The notes below the pieces were generated by a model, which was not told where the DNA came from, did no database searches, and saw nothing but the letters and a program-made list of their open reading frames with translations. Shown piece after piece: positions 50,201 through 57,705 of a stretch of DNA of 64,000 nt. Source of the stretch: Nilaparvata lugens. Taxonomy: Eukaryota > Arthropoda > Insecta > Hemiptera > Delphacidae. Location of the stretch: NCBI RefSeq assembly GCF_014356525.2, contig NC_052511.1, positions 31,584,689-31,648,688 on the forward strand, read 5' to 3'. Position 1 is the first letter of the stretch; every line of letters begins with the position of its first letter. Made by a program: the position numbers and the translations under genes.

Positions 50201-51881
50201 TTTCAGTGATTATGGTCTAATTAACGTCTGATAATATGATACTGACAATGATGCTATTGAACCATGTTTTGTATGGATGAAACTACCTAAGTAACAAATG
50301 GCATCATATTGTGTTATTATTAAATATTATGACAATTCTACAACATCTATAGAATTGTAGAGTGTAGAATCTCTAAATGTGTAGAGTTAATTGAAATAAT
50401 TCAATGTTTTTCTCATTATAAATGCATGTTTTTCCAGAATTATTTTATGAAATATCCGATGAAATTTTGTGATTGCAATTCTGGGATGATTATATTGGGC
50501 CTACCTGTTTCTTATTGATATTGGTATTCTGGTAGTTGGATCGGTGGGTGACAATTTTTGCGTTGTTGACGTAGATCTCCTCGCGGTTGTTGTCACGTGT
50601 CCGCGTGATCCACAGCGGTGGATTGCCCTCGAGTTCGGAAGACACCGATGTACCCAGAACGTTCAGGTTCTGCGCCGAGTTGGCTGGAAAATTAAAAATA
50701 ATTCAATTATTGTCAAACTTTAATTAATTTATTAGCTACTCTAGTTATAGAATCATCATACCCAGCAGATAAGTTCACTTGCAAAAACATCAACATTGCT
50801 GGGAAAATAAATATGGAAATATAGATGAATCACAAATTTTCCTTGTTGTAAAACGAAAGCCATCTTAAAGTACCATCTGAGAAAAACAAGTAACAGATAG
50901 GCCTAGCCTACTGCACTGATTTCTATATTCTGAAACTGAATCTTGGATAAATATTTTCTAAAACTCTGAAACTTCTAAGAATTATTTAAAATTATTCAAT
51001 GTGTCGAGAATCGAGAGATGTATTATATTATAAAATGCGTCATTATTGTTATGAATATAATGAATGATAAGATTTGATTAGAGATAATTAATTTATTATA
51101 GACTTCAATTAATAGCACTTCCTCGATTCAAGGCTTCCTCGATTCAAGGCTTCCAGAATAAATTATTCAAAATAAAACAATTATAATAAGATGTAGTTCT
51201 TAGAGACGAATATTATTGCCGAATAATATTAATAAATTCCATTGTTGCATCCGAGACTGAAATGTAAGTGCTGTCCCCTCTGACAAGAAGTATTATAATT
51301 TCCAAGTTAACTGCAGTTCATGAAATGTGTACATGTAAATCACACAAGAATCAAGAAGATTCAAAATTCTTATGAATTTCTACATTTTCCAGGTCGTGAA
51401 TTACTAAGATTACCTTTTCTACTTGATCGTCCTGATTTGGGAATATTTCAATTTCAAACAATGATATAAACAATAATCATCAGTTAATGCGAAAAAGGTA
51501 AAAAGGTTTTTCATTGTACTCACATTTTTTCCAACATGGATTTATAAGACTTTTCAATGATCACTTCATGAGAAAAATTCATTTCGTAGCTTCAATAATC
51601 TGTTTAATTTACATAATTTTGTTTCAAAGTAAATATTTGAATTATCTTACGTTTTGGTTGAGAGATGTGGAATACAACTGCAATTGAATTAGTTTTATAG
51701 CTTTGATTATTTGATTGATTAAGTTGATAGTGGTTGACTTACTCATGTGATAGAGCACCAGATCTCGGTGTTGGGCACCGGTGTACTTTTGGAAGGCCGA
51801 GTTCTGCGGTGCAAACACTGTACAACTCCTCAGCTGCAGCGTTGAATTCGCCACCAAGTTGTTCTCCAGCAACGAATAGAA
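23075..51881 (-). CDS. Fas1: Fasciclin 1 gene, 5'-incomplete, 13 exons assembled (span)
   Basis: Fas1 encodes a homophilic cell-adhesion glycoprotein of axon fascicles, held on the outer membrane leaflet by a GPI anchor. Thirteen minus-strand exons join without a stop into 620 residues plus TAA. Insect Fas1 proteins are about 650-660 residues, so roughly 35 N-terminal residues (signal peptide and mature start) are missing. Four FAS1 domains are visible at about residues 1-118, 140-291, 297-445 and 455-592. Each has an H1 box (for example CTVFAPQNSAF, YTFFIPVDEGF, LTLFAPSNAAW, FTYFVPRDYAW) and an H2 box (VLHIVDDVLEP, GVVHLIHRPL, GIVHIIDRVL, GVIHVIDQVL). Intron phases in order are 1,0,2,0,1,0,0,0,0,2,0,1. 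Introns range from 598 bp to 5.9 kb. N-glycosylation sequons occur at NST, NKT, NAT and NET. Exon boundaries were read from the sequence; the family assignment comes from recalled insect Fas1 sequences. Confidence 0.95.
23945..24028 (-). mobile_element. Short MITE of the CTGTCAGCATT family, copy 1
   Basis: AAACTGTCAGCAT and ATGCTGACAGTTTCA form an inverted repeat around TTATTCATAAGG. It aligns with copies at 53985-54080, 9199-9285 and 8770-8875. Confidence 0.65.
24085..24511. mobile_element. Foldback/MITE with about 138-bp arms
   Basis: The left arm 24085-24222 pairs with the right arm 24375-24511. Examples are ATCCAACCAAACACTGAAAG against CTTTGAGTGTTTGGTTGAAT and CCAAGTGATTAAAACAAGTT against AACTTGTTTTAATCACTTGG. 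The loop is about 150 bp. It is located in the last Fas1 intron. Confidence 0.75.
24666..24780 (+). repeat. Dispersed repeat with AGGCTTAAAGCCC hairpin, copy 1
   Basis: TTGGGAAAGGAACAACAGGC TTAAAGCCC AAAACTGTTCCTTTCCCAAA folds back on itself. Similar sequence occurs at 33946-34050 and 57596-57705, each preceded by a TTTATTTATT or CATTCATTCATT run. This is a small dispersed family. Confidence 0.55.
25263..25350 (+). repeat. Tandem repeat, about 30-bp unit, 3 copies
   Basis: Units of TTAGATTCTCAGTCCTAGAA TTAGTCCTA, with the third unit diverged (TCAACTCTAGATTCAGTCCT). Located in the last Fas1 intron. Confidence 0.85.
28894..29035 (-). CDS. Fas1: Fas1 exon: middle of FAS1 domain 4
   Basis: Reads VKQILERHLVVADVSYTMAE and then ITLPTVRDVLKLRVKENDN, aligning with the SILERHL...YTM...LPTFRDSLSIRV segment of fly Fas1. 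The donor is A|GTAAGT (phase 1). The acceptor TTTCTATGAAAAG|GTG has purines at -7 to -2 and is weak, so the exact 5' edge is set mainly by homology. Confidence 0.9.
29505..29728 (+). repeat. Tandem duplication of about 110 bp abutting a Fas1 donor site
   Basis: ATTAAATTAAGCTTAATATC...GATGGCTAGTGATCAATAA and ATTAAATTGAGCTTAATAAA...GATAGCTAGTGATCAACAT. The second copy ends at the donor GTATGT of the exon at 29731-29893. Confidence 0.75.
29731..29893 (-). CDS. Fas1: Fas1 exon: start of FAS1 domain 4
   Basis: Acceptor AATTTTGCAG, donor CAT|GTATGT, phase 0. The split codon gives Asn, followed by KTNHLGIQENFNYQLDDM, then the H1 box FTYFVPRDYAWSRLE and YPSAHKKIFMKEFGYH. The intron sequence just after the donor is the end of a tandem duplication (29505-29728). 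Confidence 0.94.
30205..30232. repeat. Short hairpin, 11-bp arms
   Basis: TGTGATGTAGG-CTTAAA-CCTACATCACA. A second hairpin, CCAAGATCAC-ATCA-GTGATCTTGG, is at 30335-30358. Both are in the same Fas1 intron. Confidence 0.8.
30400..30960. other. GC-richer block inside a Fas1 intron, probable repeat relics
   Basis: Base composition is distinctly higher in G+C than the surrounding intron (GAGGCACTCCGCAATGTAGT, TCTCTCCACCCTATGAAAGT). No frame, splice signals or recognised family was seen. Decayed transposon sequence is the likeliest explanation. Confidence 0.35.
30631..30770 (+). repeat. Possible solo end of a TAGTCCAGTCA-type element
   Basis: TAGTCCAGTCAAATGATAG is followed by a GC-rich stretch (TATTTTGGGGCGCTGAATTC, CGCCAGAGGGCGGCTTCACC). 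No inverted partner was found nearby. This could be a truncated relative or chance similarity at 11 bp. Confidence 0.35.
31202..31388. mobile_element. Short MITE with TTAGTCCAGTCA end
   Basis: Left TTAGTCCAGTCAAGGAGGGT, right ...CATTGCTTGGACTA. Subterminal inverted repeats are TATAGAGGGAAAGTTT and AAACTTTCCCCTCTATA. The interior (GTGGGTAGGGGTGGAGACTT) matches the 13541-14738 element, so this is a deleted relative. It sits in the Fas1 intron between exons at 31797 and 29893. Confidence 0.7.
31797..32008 (-). CDS. Fas1: Fas1 exon: FAS1 domain 3, second half
   Basis: Acceptor GCTGTTTCAG, donor AA|GTGAGT, phase 2. It reads IATSAPRRSLYFNVLQTG, then TLTVEGGGVNATVI and the H2 box GIVHIIDRVLGVPFTTV, ending DPMIK/N. 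It carries the NKT and NAT sequons. Upstream on the minus strand is an AG-poor pyrimidine-rich stretch followed by a purine-rich GAGAGAGAGA run. Confidence 0.94.
33312..33554 (-). CDS. Fas1: Fas1 exon: FAS1 domain 3, first half
   Basis: Acceptor TTTTGCAG, 81 codons, phase 0 at both ends. It reads DREDGPLYKFYETIRDTGG, the H1 box LTLFAPSNAAWED, LRDRSKIQEILNMHLVEQ and ends NNQNQ. The donor is CAG|GTTTGT, a non-optimal site (+3 T, +4 T). Reading through would add VCKVYVVHF and leave the family alignment, so the splice is preferred. Confidence 0.93.
33946..34050 (+). repeat. Dispersed hairpin repeat, copy 2
   Basis: GGAAAAGGAAAAAACAGGCT ATTGCCCAAAACTTCTTC TATTTCCTAATTTTG aligns with copy 1, with a weaker hairpin. 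It lies in the Fas1 intron upstream of exon 33554. Confidence 0.45.
34051..37497. other. Fas1 intron sequence, nothing recognised
   Basis: Intron between the 6-nt micro-exon candidate and the domain 3 exon. It shows AT-rich DNA, a (GAT)n run at 35984 and a 34-bp tandem duplication. No further micro-exon was identified by eye, though one could be missed. Confidence 0.5.
36519..36587 (+). repeat. Tandem duplication, about 34 bp
   Basis: TTTGAAATACTCCAAGTGAA AATAAACAACTGAG and TTTGAGATACTCCAAATGAA AATAAACAACTAAC are adjacent, inside a Fas1 intron. Confidence 0.85.
37498..37503 (-). CDS. Fas1: Fas1 candidate 6-nt micro-exon (Gly-Phe)
   Basis: GGTTTT lies between ...GGGCTGACCAG and a perfect GTAAGT donor, with pyrimidine-rich sequence farther upstream (TCCTCTTATTGCTTT). 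It would add Gly-Phe in phase 0 after SFK. It falls in the expected interval between the domain 2 and domain 3 exons. A 6-nt match is weak on its own. The support is the strong donor, the phase and my recollection that Fas1 of other insects has 9- and 6-nt optional micro-exons here. Confidence 0.55.
41823..42050 (-). pseudogene. LINE-type reverse transcriptase protein, C-terminal relic
   Basis: The minus strand reads EKKRKYQPLSVELKDMYKLR, then VVIIPIVVSANRLVTKEW, WHMRIMQKAAVLGTTNIVRK and FLSL before TGA. This matches the C-terminal tail common to many non-LTR retrotransposon polyproteins (K-YQ-L-EI---W---V-V-PIVI-A-G--PK...MQKA+ILGT--IVRKFL). About 75 residues are open. Upstream, the frame runs into an (AAT)n microsatellite and no RT catalytic motif is present, so this is a 5'-truncated copy. 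It lies in the intron between the two Fas1 micro-exons. Confidence 0.65.
42058..42120. repeat. (AAT)n / (ATT)n microsatellite, self-complementary
   Basis: AATAATAATAATATTAATGG, then (TAA)n turning into (TTA)n; the two halves can pair. It adjoins the LINE relic. Confidence 0.9.
43400..43408 (-). CDS. Fas1: Fas1 candidate 9-nt micro-exon (Ser-Phe-Lys)
   Basis: TCTTTCAAG sits between a good acceptor (GGATTTCAG) and a consensus donor (GTGAGT). It encodes SFK in phase 0 on both sides, between the ...TQFLE exon and the DREDGP... exon. The joined TQFLE-SFK-DREDGP matches the recalled fly arrangement QFLQ-SFK-ENAENG, so homology as well as splice signals supports it. Micro-exons in Fas1 have been described in fly and grasshopper, as I recall. 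The exon is too short for ordinary gene finders. Confidence 0.8.
44625..44790 (+). mobile_element. Non-LTR retrotransposon or SINE 3'-end relic
   Basis: A GC-rich block in AT-rich intron DNA. It contains GGGCACGTTAAACTGTCGGT followed by CCCGGCTG, and later GGTGGGACCTTCCCGCAAGG and AAAAGCCATACGAA. Sequences of the type 'GGGCACGTTAA-C-GTCGGTCCCGGCTG ... AAAAGCCA-ACGAA' are familiar to me as 3' tails of arthropod non-LTR elements. No open frame is present. It lies in the Fas1 intron between exons at 45218 and 43408. Confidence 0.5.
45218..45378 (-). CDS. Fas1: Fas1 exon: end of FAS1 domain 2
   Basis: Acceptor TTTGACAG, donor GAG|GTATGA, phase 0. It reads (T)YIKSHTIIGDQ through GVVLAEIVKGNIPV and the H2 box GVVHLIHRPLMVV, ending TVTQFLE. 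In recalled fly Fas1 the matching segment runs on as QSFKE, which points to the 9-nt micro-exon downstream as the next coding unit. Confidence 0.93.
46515..46695 (-). CDS. Fas1: Fas1 exon: FAS1 domain 2 core
   Basis: Acceptor GTTTGCAG, donor AAAA|GTAATT, phase 1 at the 3' end. The translation contains KVIDGHIIPGKVLFT, matching the 'VIDGHVIP' stretch of insect Fas1 domain 2, then FTDMLKVTISF. It is GC-rich compared with the introns. Confidence 0.93.
47680..47776 (-). CDS. Fas1: Fas1 exon: FAS1 domain 2 H1 region
   Basis: A short 97-nt exon. Acceptor GTTACCAG, donor CAG|GTAACT, phase 0 at the 3' end. With the 2-nt carry-over it reads RSFRQRVQVTGKSDLF and then the domain 2 H1 box YTFFIPVDEGFQ. 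It lies just downstream of a nested transposon insertion in the preceding intron (47933-49523). Confidence 0.92.
48128..49485 (+). mobile_element. GT-microsatellite element, copy C, internally expanded and inserted in a foldback
   Basis: Has the same ends as copies A, B and D: left TCTGGTGTGGTACACTCACA, right GGGCAAGGAAAGT. The left subterminal region differs, and the interior holds about 4.4 tandem units of about 165 bp (48490-49210). It sits inside the right arm of a palindromic element and is bordered by AAAAA on both sides, a likely 5-bp target duplication. It lies in a Fas1 intron. Confidence 0.78.
48490..49210 (+). repeat. Tandem array, about 165-bp unit, 4-5 copies
   Basis: Repeats of GAGAAAACCGTGAAAAACAT, TCCGCCATTTTTCTCAAGAA, TATTACGGAGCTCCTG and GCCAGTTGATAGGGCTTA recur. 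The marker CTCAAGAATATTACGG occurs at 48551, 48715, 48883 and 49049, giving spacings of 164-168 bp. The array lies inside element copy C; copies A, B and D carry only one such unit. Confidence 0.85.
49776..49906 (-). CDS. Fas1: Fas1 exon: end of domain 1, linker to domain 2
   Basis: Acceptor ATTTTTCAG, donor GTGAG|GTAAAT, ending in phase 2. It opens with the H2 box VLHIVDDVLEPVW, which closes domain 1, then DAFQFLNRSENLDKHRVR, the start of domain 2. Alignment with recalled insect Fas1 is continuous on both sides. Confidence 0.93.
50505..50683 (-). CDS. Fas1: Fas1 exon: middle of FAS1 domain 1
   Basis: Acceptor TTTTCCAG, donor CAG|GTAGGC. It starts with 2 nt completing a Thr codon from the previous exon, then reads NSAQNLNVLGTSVSSELEG and continues to ...NINKKQ in phase 0. 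It includes the EIYVNNAKIV strand typical of FAS1 domains before the H2 box. GC content is far above that of the flanking introns, as in the other exons of this gene. Confidence 0.93.
51743..51881 (-). CDS. Fas1: Fas1 exon: start of FAS1 domain 1
   Basis: Begins after acceptor ...CTGTTTCAG with FYSLLENN and ends CAC ATG A before donor GTAAGT, in phase 1. It carries the domain 1 H1 box CTVFAPQNSAF (residues 20-30 of the assembled protein), the NST sequon and the YHM of the FAS1 'YH' motif. An open frame continues upstream of the acceptor, but the family alignment starts at Phe, so the splice at 51881 is preferred. The preceding signal-peptide exon was not found. Confidence 0.93.
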
Positions 51882-52034
51882 CTGAAACAGATAAGAAATA
51901 TATTTAATAAAATAAATACATTGAGAGTTTATAACTGAATAATGAAAAAAATAAGAGGTATAAACACTTGTTCAAAACTGACTGTTCACCCGATTTGAAA
52001 ACTTGTTAAGTTCATTTCAACTTAAGTTAAAAAA

Positions 52035-52690
52035 CTGGTGTGGCGCACTCACACAACTTTCCTAGCCGTTATGAAAATTGATCACCTGACGCTAGTGTTC
52101 CCGCGCATCTCAAGTCTACTATTCAAAGATTTAAGCCAGCTGATGACAGGGCAATAACGCTGGAGACACACGAAGTCTTCTATCTCTTCATAGTGAATGA
52201 TTTAATAGAGTCAACAGTTGCCAACAGTTTGCATTATTGAATAAACACATTTTCTCGAACTTCGAGCTTATTTTCAATTTTAGGTGGAAATGTCACTGAA
52301 CATTAATTGTAGATATTTTCATGCTCAATCTTTTCCACTAGAAATTTTTTGTTTAAATTGTATCTGAAGCCTGATAATTGGGAATCCAAAATCACACTTT
52401 GCATTGATGGGGCGGAGCTCCTGAAATTTCTACAGATATGGGACTTGTGGCAGTTTATAGAGCTTATCAATGACTATTTTGGTTATAAATTTGATCAAAA
52501 TCGTTGGAGCCGTTTTCGAGAAAATCGCGAAAAACCCTGTTTTTGACAACATTTTCGCCATTTTAGCCGCCATCTTGAATTGGATTTGTTCGAAATTGTT
52601 CGTGTCGGATCCTTATAGGGGAAGTTCCAAATATCAAGTCATTCCGTCAATTGGGAGATGAGATATCGTGTACACAGACGCACATACACT

Positions 52691-52732
<42 letters not shown>

Positions 52733-52862
52733 GACCAATACCCAAGAACCACTTTTTTGGACTCAGGGGACCTTGAAACGTATAGAAATTTAGAAATTGG
52801 GGTACCTTAATTTTTTTCGGAAAGCAATACTTACCTATGGTAGGTAATAGGGCAAGAAAAGT
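52035..52862 (+). mobile_element. GT-microsatellite element, copy D
   Basis: A full-length relative of copies A and B. It starts CTGGTGTGGCGCACTCACAC, carries a (CA)n run at about 52697-52729, and ends GGGCAAGAAAAGT after the hairpin near 52835. It lies just upstream of Fas1 exon A. Confidence 0.75.
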
Positions 52863-53984
52863 AATAAAATGTACTTTCAAATGTTACTATCAAATTCTAA
52901 AATCATAAGAAATGTAAATAGTATCGCTAAACATAACGCGTAAAACAGGAAGTTGAACTTTTTGCAGAGTATGATACTTATATTTGCAAGATGTGATGTA
53001 GTAGGTATCATATGTATGGTAACATCATCTTATCAATTTTTCATCCATGTCCTCAAGTTTTCATCTATCATCTACCATGTATCATCTATGTATGGTAGCA
53101 TCATCTCATTAATCAATTAGCATTTGAACAAATGCAACTTTTAATTTATTTCCATTTGTAGTCATTAATTTTTCATTAATTTTTTCATGTTTTCATTGTG
53201 TAAGAGGTGATATTCAATTTCTATACAACGCTCGAGTTATGCTATCGTAATTTGTTTTATGTGGAAACTGGACACTGAACATCTCTAAAACTAAAAGCTA
53301 ATGGAGCTGCCTAACTTTGCAGGAAAGTAATAAACACTAATTTTGAGCGAGACCAAAAATTGATAGGATATAAAATCACATTAAAAGATGGGAAAGAGAA
53401 GGTTCAGGAAACTTGAGAGGTGAAAAATCTTGAGAAATCAATACCAATCAATCAATTCATTTATTCCAAAAACAAACATAATACAAAATAACAAAGAAAT
53501 ATATAAAAATTAGAAATAAAATTGTAGTTATAAAAGTGCAATATTGAAGTATACTATAAAGAGAAACTTCTCAACACTCTTAAACACAAGAGACATAATT
53601 ATTCTCTCAATCTCAAATCAAATACTGGATGTTTCACGTTGGAGACTCTATCTCTAATTAGCTCGGCAGGCTTCAGGATGATTTTAAAAACATTCTCAGA
53701 GAAAATAATGATGAAAATAAAAAAGGGAGCATCTGAATTCCTCTCTCTCATCAAGATGAGTGATTGCCATTTCAACGCAGTATTTCGTGCCAGCTCCTTC
53801 AATTTTTATTAAAAAAAGGCGATAACTAAGGAATTTTCTACATTGAAAAGGTTTTTCCAAGAGATTTTCCGATTCAGGAAAAAGGCAAGCTACCAAGAAT
53901 CGTAAGATGGTCGCTATTCTTAGGTGATGGTTGAGTAGCAAGAGGTATATTCGCACACAATGCGTCGGCAAAGTCCATCTACCT

Positions 53985-54080
53985 GAAGTGAGATTCACTA
54001 ATAACTGTCAGCATGCCTTATGAATAAAACCAATGCTTCCCATTCAACAAATGCTGACAGTCGAAGCTCAATCTCTCTAT
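53985..54080 (+). mobile_element. Short MITE of the CTGTCAGCATT family, copy 2
   Basis: GTGAGATTCACTAATAACTG then TCAGCATGCCTTATGAATAA, AATGCTTCCCATTCAACAAA and TGCTGACAGTCGAAGCTCAA. The outer GAGATT.. and ..AATCTC complete the inverted ends. Confidence 0.65.
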
Positions 54081-55140
54081 CCTTGAACGCCTTTTCCAAT
54101 CTCGTCCCACCATTATTCACGGAAATCTCTCCCCCCCTCCCACCAACCATCACCCGCCGAAAAAGTACAATCTTTTCCTAAAACGTGACACCGTAATCTA
54201 TCTAGGAGAGCCAGGGCTCGATTGAATTTGAAGAGCGCTACAAGTACCTACTATTGACTGTCACTGCATGTTGTATAGTGGAAGATATTTCTCAGTAACA
54301 TTTTCGACAAAATTTGACATCATTGAGAATACACACACAGAATCAGAAAGCTGAAATTGGATGCATACAGCTCAACTGGATTTTATTCATCTTGAATCCA
54401 AAGTATCCACAGTCATGAATGCTTCTCATATTCATTCATTCATAGATTTAGACTGCAGTTCATTAAAAAGTTCGGGGTAGGACCAACAGGCACAGCCAAA
54501 ATATTGATTCATATACTATTCCAAAACGTAGTTTATATTTCACACCAATAACAAAAAAATTTCCAACCTCTATAAACAATTTCCCAATATTGATTTTCGT
54601 ACTTCAAAACATATTCTGCAGAAACACGATGACATTTTTCCAACATTAGGGGATAACAAAGTACTCTTTAAAATATCCCTGGGGTATTCTATGTGTATTC
54701 CCAATAGGAGAATGTGTGAATACAGAAAAACATAGTTCTCATACATTTTTAATGAATCTTCTAAAAATTACCCTGAGGGTTTGTGTGAGTTAAAATGTTT
54801 CAATAATGTATGTCAATATGTGCGCGTCACCGTTTCTTCTTCAACTCGTTCATAAGTTCAAACCTTATAGAAGCCAGTGAAGTTTGCAAATTGGCTAAAG
54901 TTCAAAATAAGAAGGTAAATTTCATTTACAAACCCATTCAAATCAAATTAGTAATCCATGAAAGGGTGAGAGATATCAACCATAAAGAAGAGACTTTAAA
55001 CATAAATACAGAAGTAAGGAAAACAGCAAGCGAAGACTGGAACAATTTTAAAAGTACACAGTCGACTTCAAATGAATGAGAAGAAGCAAGTAGTGCATTC
55101 AACAGAAAACTGAAAACGTTCAATTCTAGTTAATTCCTAA

Positions 55141-55738
55141 GTAAAGGTGCCTAAAGCGAGTTAATTGAGATTTACTGTCAGCTACAGCTCTTGCGTGATG
55201 AGGATGAAAAAAGGAAAGAGAACGTTTGAGAAGAGGGAGAGATAAGGAATTTTGCTAACGAAGAAGAGAGATAGAATGAAAGAGAATATGAGAGATGAAA
55301 AAGAGTGAAAGTGTGAGAACAGGAGAGGATATGATAAAGGTGTTCAGCAAGGATGAAGAGAGATGAAGAGAATATGTGTGATGAAGCAGTAAAAGAGTGT
55401 GAGGAGAGGATGTGATAAAGATGTTCAACGCAGGAGAGAGATGAAATGAAAGAAAATATTAGAGATGAAGAAGAGTAGAGTGAGGAGAGCTGATATGATA
55501 AAGATGCTCACCAACGCAGAAGAGGTATAATAATATCTTCAACAACGCAAAGGTAGATAAGATGTAGGAGAATTGGAGTGATGGGCAATCAACCGGAAAA
55601 ATGAGTTAACTAAGAGGAAAAGGTCAGTTTCGAGCTCATGTTGAGATTCCTCCAGTGTGAAGCTGACTCAAAAGCTTCAAATCACAAGGAAAATCCTGTT
55701 TTCCAAACAATTTTCAGTGTAATCGATTATTGATTCTC
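55141..55738 (+). repeat. Duplicated purine-rich block, copy 1
   Basis: Runs from AAGGTGCCTAAAGCGAGTTA to GTAATCGATTATTGATTCTC. The centre is a degenerate tandem of GAGAGATGAA...GATAAAGATGTTCA motifs, purine-rich on this strand. It is nearly identical to 58933-59659 apart from small indels and one missing stretch of about 140 bp. The ends are non-repetitive. Confidence 0.85.
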
Positions 55739-55927
55739 AAGCTGCGTTTACACCAAAGTTATTAACGAGATGTTAATAACTCAATCTTTATAGATTCTAT
55801 AAGATTGAACATAACTTATCATACACATGATGGACATATGTGTTTGCCAAGTTCCGTTAAATCTAATAGAATCTATAAAGATTAAGTTATTAACATTTTG
55901 TTAATAACTTTGGTGTAAACGCAGCTT
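55739..55927. mobile_element. MITE, 189 bp, AAGCTGCGTTTACACC termini
   Basis: The terminal inverted repeats are about 80 bp: AAGCTGCGTTTACACCAAAG at the left and CTTTGGTGTAAACGCAGCTT at the right, followed inward by TTATTAAC and TATAGATTCTAT matches. The loop is short (about 30 bp). Its left edge coincides with the end of the duplicated block at 55141-55738. Confidence 0.8.
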
Positions 55928-56129
55928 TATCAACTGATTTCTGTAACTTATATCTACGCGAATAGATACTTTTCATCTGGCTGAGTTTGATTGATTGTCT
56001 TGGGGTGGTACTTGAATGAAAGTGGAATGGGAGATATATTTGTTGAATTTGAAATATTTGGAGAGAATACTGTTGGAAATCTATTGAGGGGAGATCAGTA
56101 TAATTAAGGCGTGAGAGCAAGCAATCAAT

Positions 56130-57595
56130 TCAATGAAACAACTACAAGGACTCATGAACGGTTCAAATATTAGAGATTGTCAAAGTATATTTGAAAGAAG
56201 TCAGGAGCTATTTGTGGAGTTTTTTTAGGATAACAATGTAAAATCAATGACCACTTGAAATTTATGACTGATTATTGTAACATAGTTTAAATGATCTTAA
56301 ATTGTATTCATGCTCATAAGGAAGGACTCTGGTTTTGCACATAGAAACTGTACGAGAAAAGATCCCATACTTTTTTCATTCAATCACACAAACTATGTTA
56401 TGAAGTCTGTGTTATATCTAGAAAATATAAAAAAAATACCCATAGAAGTAGAAAATAATTTCCAATAAGGAAACATTAACTCTATACAGTCAATTCCTTG
56501 ACTCTCTGTCAAATGAAACCTTGAAAATTTAATAAATGTGACAACCGATCATGCTTTGGAGCAAACCCTCATTCGATCATCCAAAACTGAGTGATTGGAA
56601 TAGCTAGTTCTTCAAAGGCTTTCATAAAATGGCTGCTACTATATAAATAAATCTTCCATCAAAGATATTCTGTTCAAGTATGTTGACATCATTATGGAGA
56701 TTGTGAAGAAAGTCATCGAATGAAGTAAAACAAGAATAATGAGAGATGATAATGATTTCCAGAAGCATAACCTTCTCAAGAGAACATTACATTTTTCTTC
56801 AAGACTCTGATGGACGACAGAATCTGCATAATGTTATCAATGGTCTGGAAGCAAGTGAAGAAGTGTGTGATTCTCTTTTGAACGTATAGAAAGAAATAGT
56901 TATTCGGTCTCCAACGATTGTTATCTGAACATAGTTGTGGCAAATTGTAAAAGTGTATTCTCACCAATAAAAAGAAACAGAGTTCTTTCATTCTCCACGA
57001 TGCAATCAAACAAAAATCCTAGTCTTAGTTAATTCTAGAACAAGAAGAACATTCTATTCTCTGTATTTTTACTAGCTACCTGCTTAAAGGTAATTCAGCA
57101 TTGAAGTTTTAGTGCAGCATGCATTTCTACAATAACCGCAATCCCTGTCAACATCTGATGGATATTTGAAAAAAAAACTCTTAATCTCACTTGGACCATG
57201 AAATTGTAAGTGGAACTAGTTGTGGATTTGACTAAATCCCTAAATATCGTTGACAAATTCGCATAATGATGACATGGCTCTCCTGAATTCAACTCCTACT
57301 TCACTTTTCAAAACTTCAATACGCTGCAAGATTATGGAAACTTTGTGATGAGAAGAGTTATGAAAATTCTCAATAAAGATGGAGTGATACAGGTGGTCAT
57401 AGCTTTTCATGTCTATGGTCTAAAATCAAACAAAGGTAGTGAACATATTAGAAGCAGCAGAGTAAAAGAATCACTCCAATAATATGCTCTCCAAACCATC
57501 GAGACTTGATTTCTAAATCTGTGGCAGAGATTTATTAATGTGACATGCAAGAATCTATGAAGGAATAATCCATACGTTAGCTACGTGCAGGAATA
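56130..57595. other. No gene recognised upstream of Fas1 exon A
   Basis: AT-rich DNA, likely first intron or 5' flank of Fas1. I looked on the minus strand for a signal peptide followed by a phase-0 donor (the missing first exon) and did not find a convincing one. Confidence 0.4.
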
Positions 57596-57705
57596 CATAC
57601 ATTCATTCATTTGTGGATAAAATTACAAATCATATAAATATGTTTGGGAAAGAATAACGGGCATGGCCCAAAACTATTCGAATCCCAAATTTTGATACTG
57701 AATAA
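57596..57705 (+). repeat. Dispersed hairpin repeat, copy 3
   Basis: TTTGGGAAAGAATAACGGGC ATGGCCCAAAACTATTCGAA TCCCAAATTTTG aligns with copy 1. Confidence 0.5.

Noticed and set aside
53696..53998. 100-codon minus-strand frame with a hydrophobic N-terminus, considered as the Fas1 signal-peptide exon
   Set aside because: The hydrophobic part is interrupted by charged residues, and it has no phase-0 donor leading to the Phe start of exon A.
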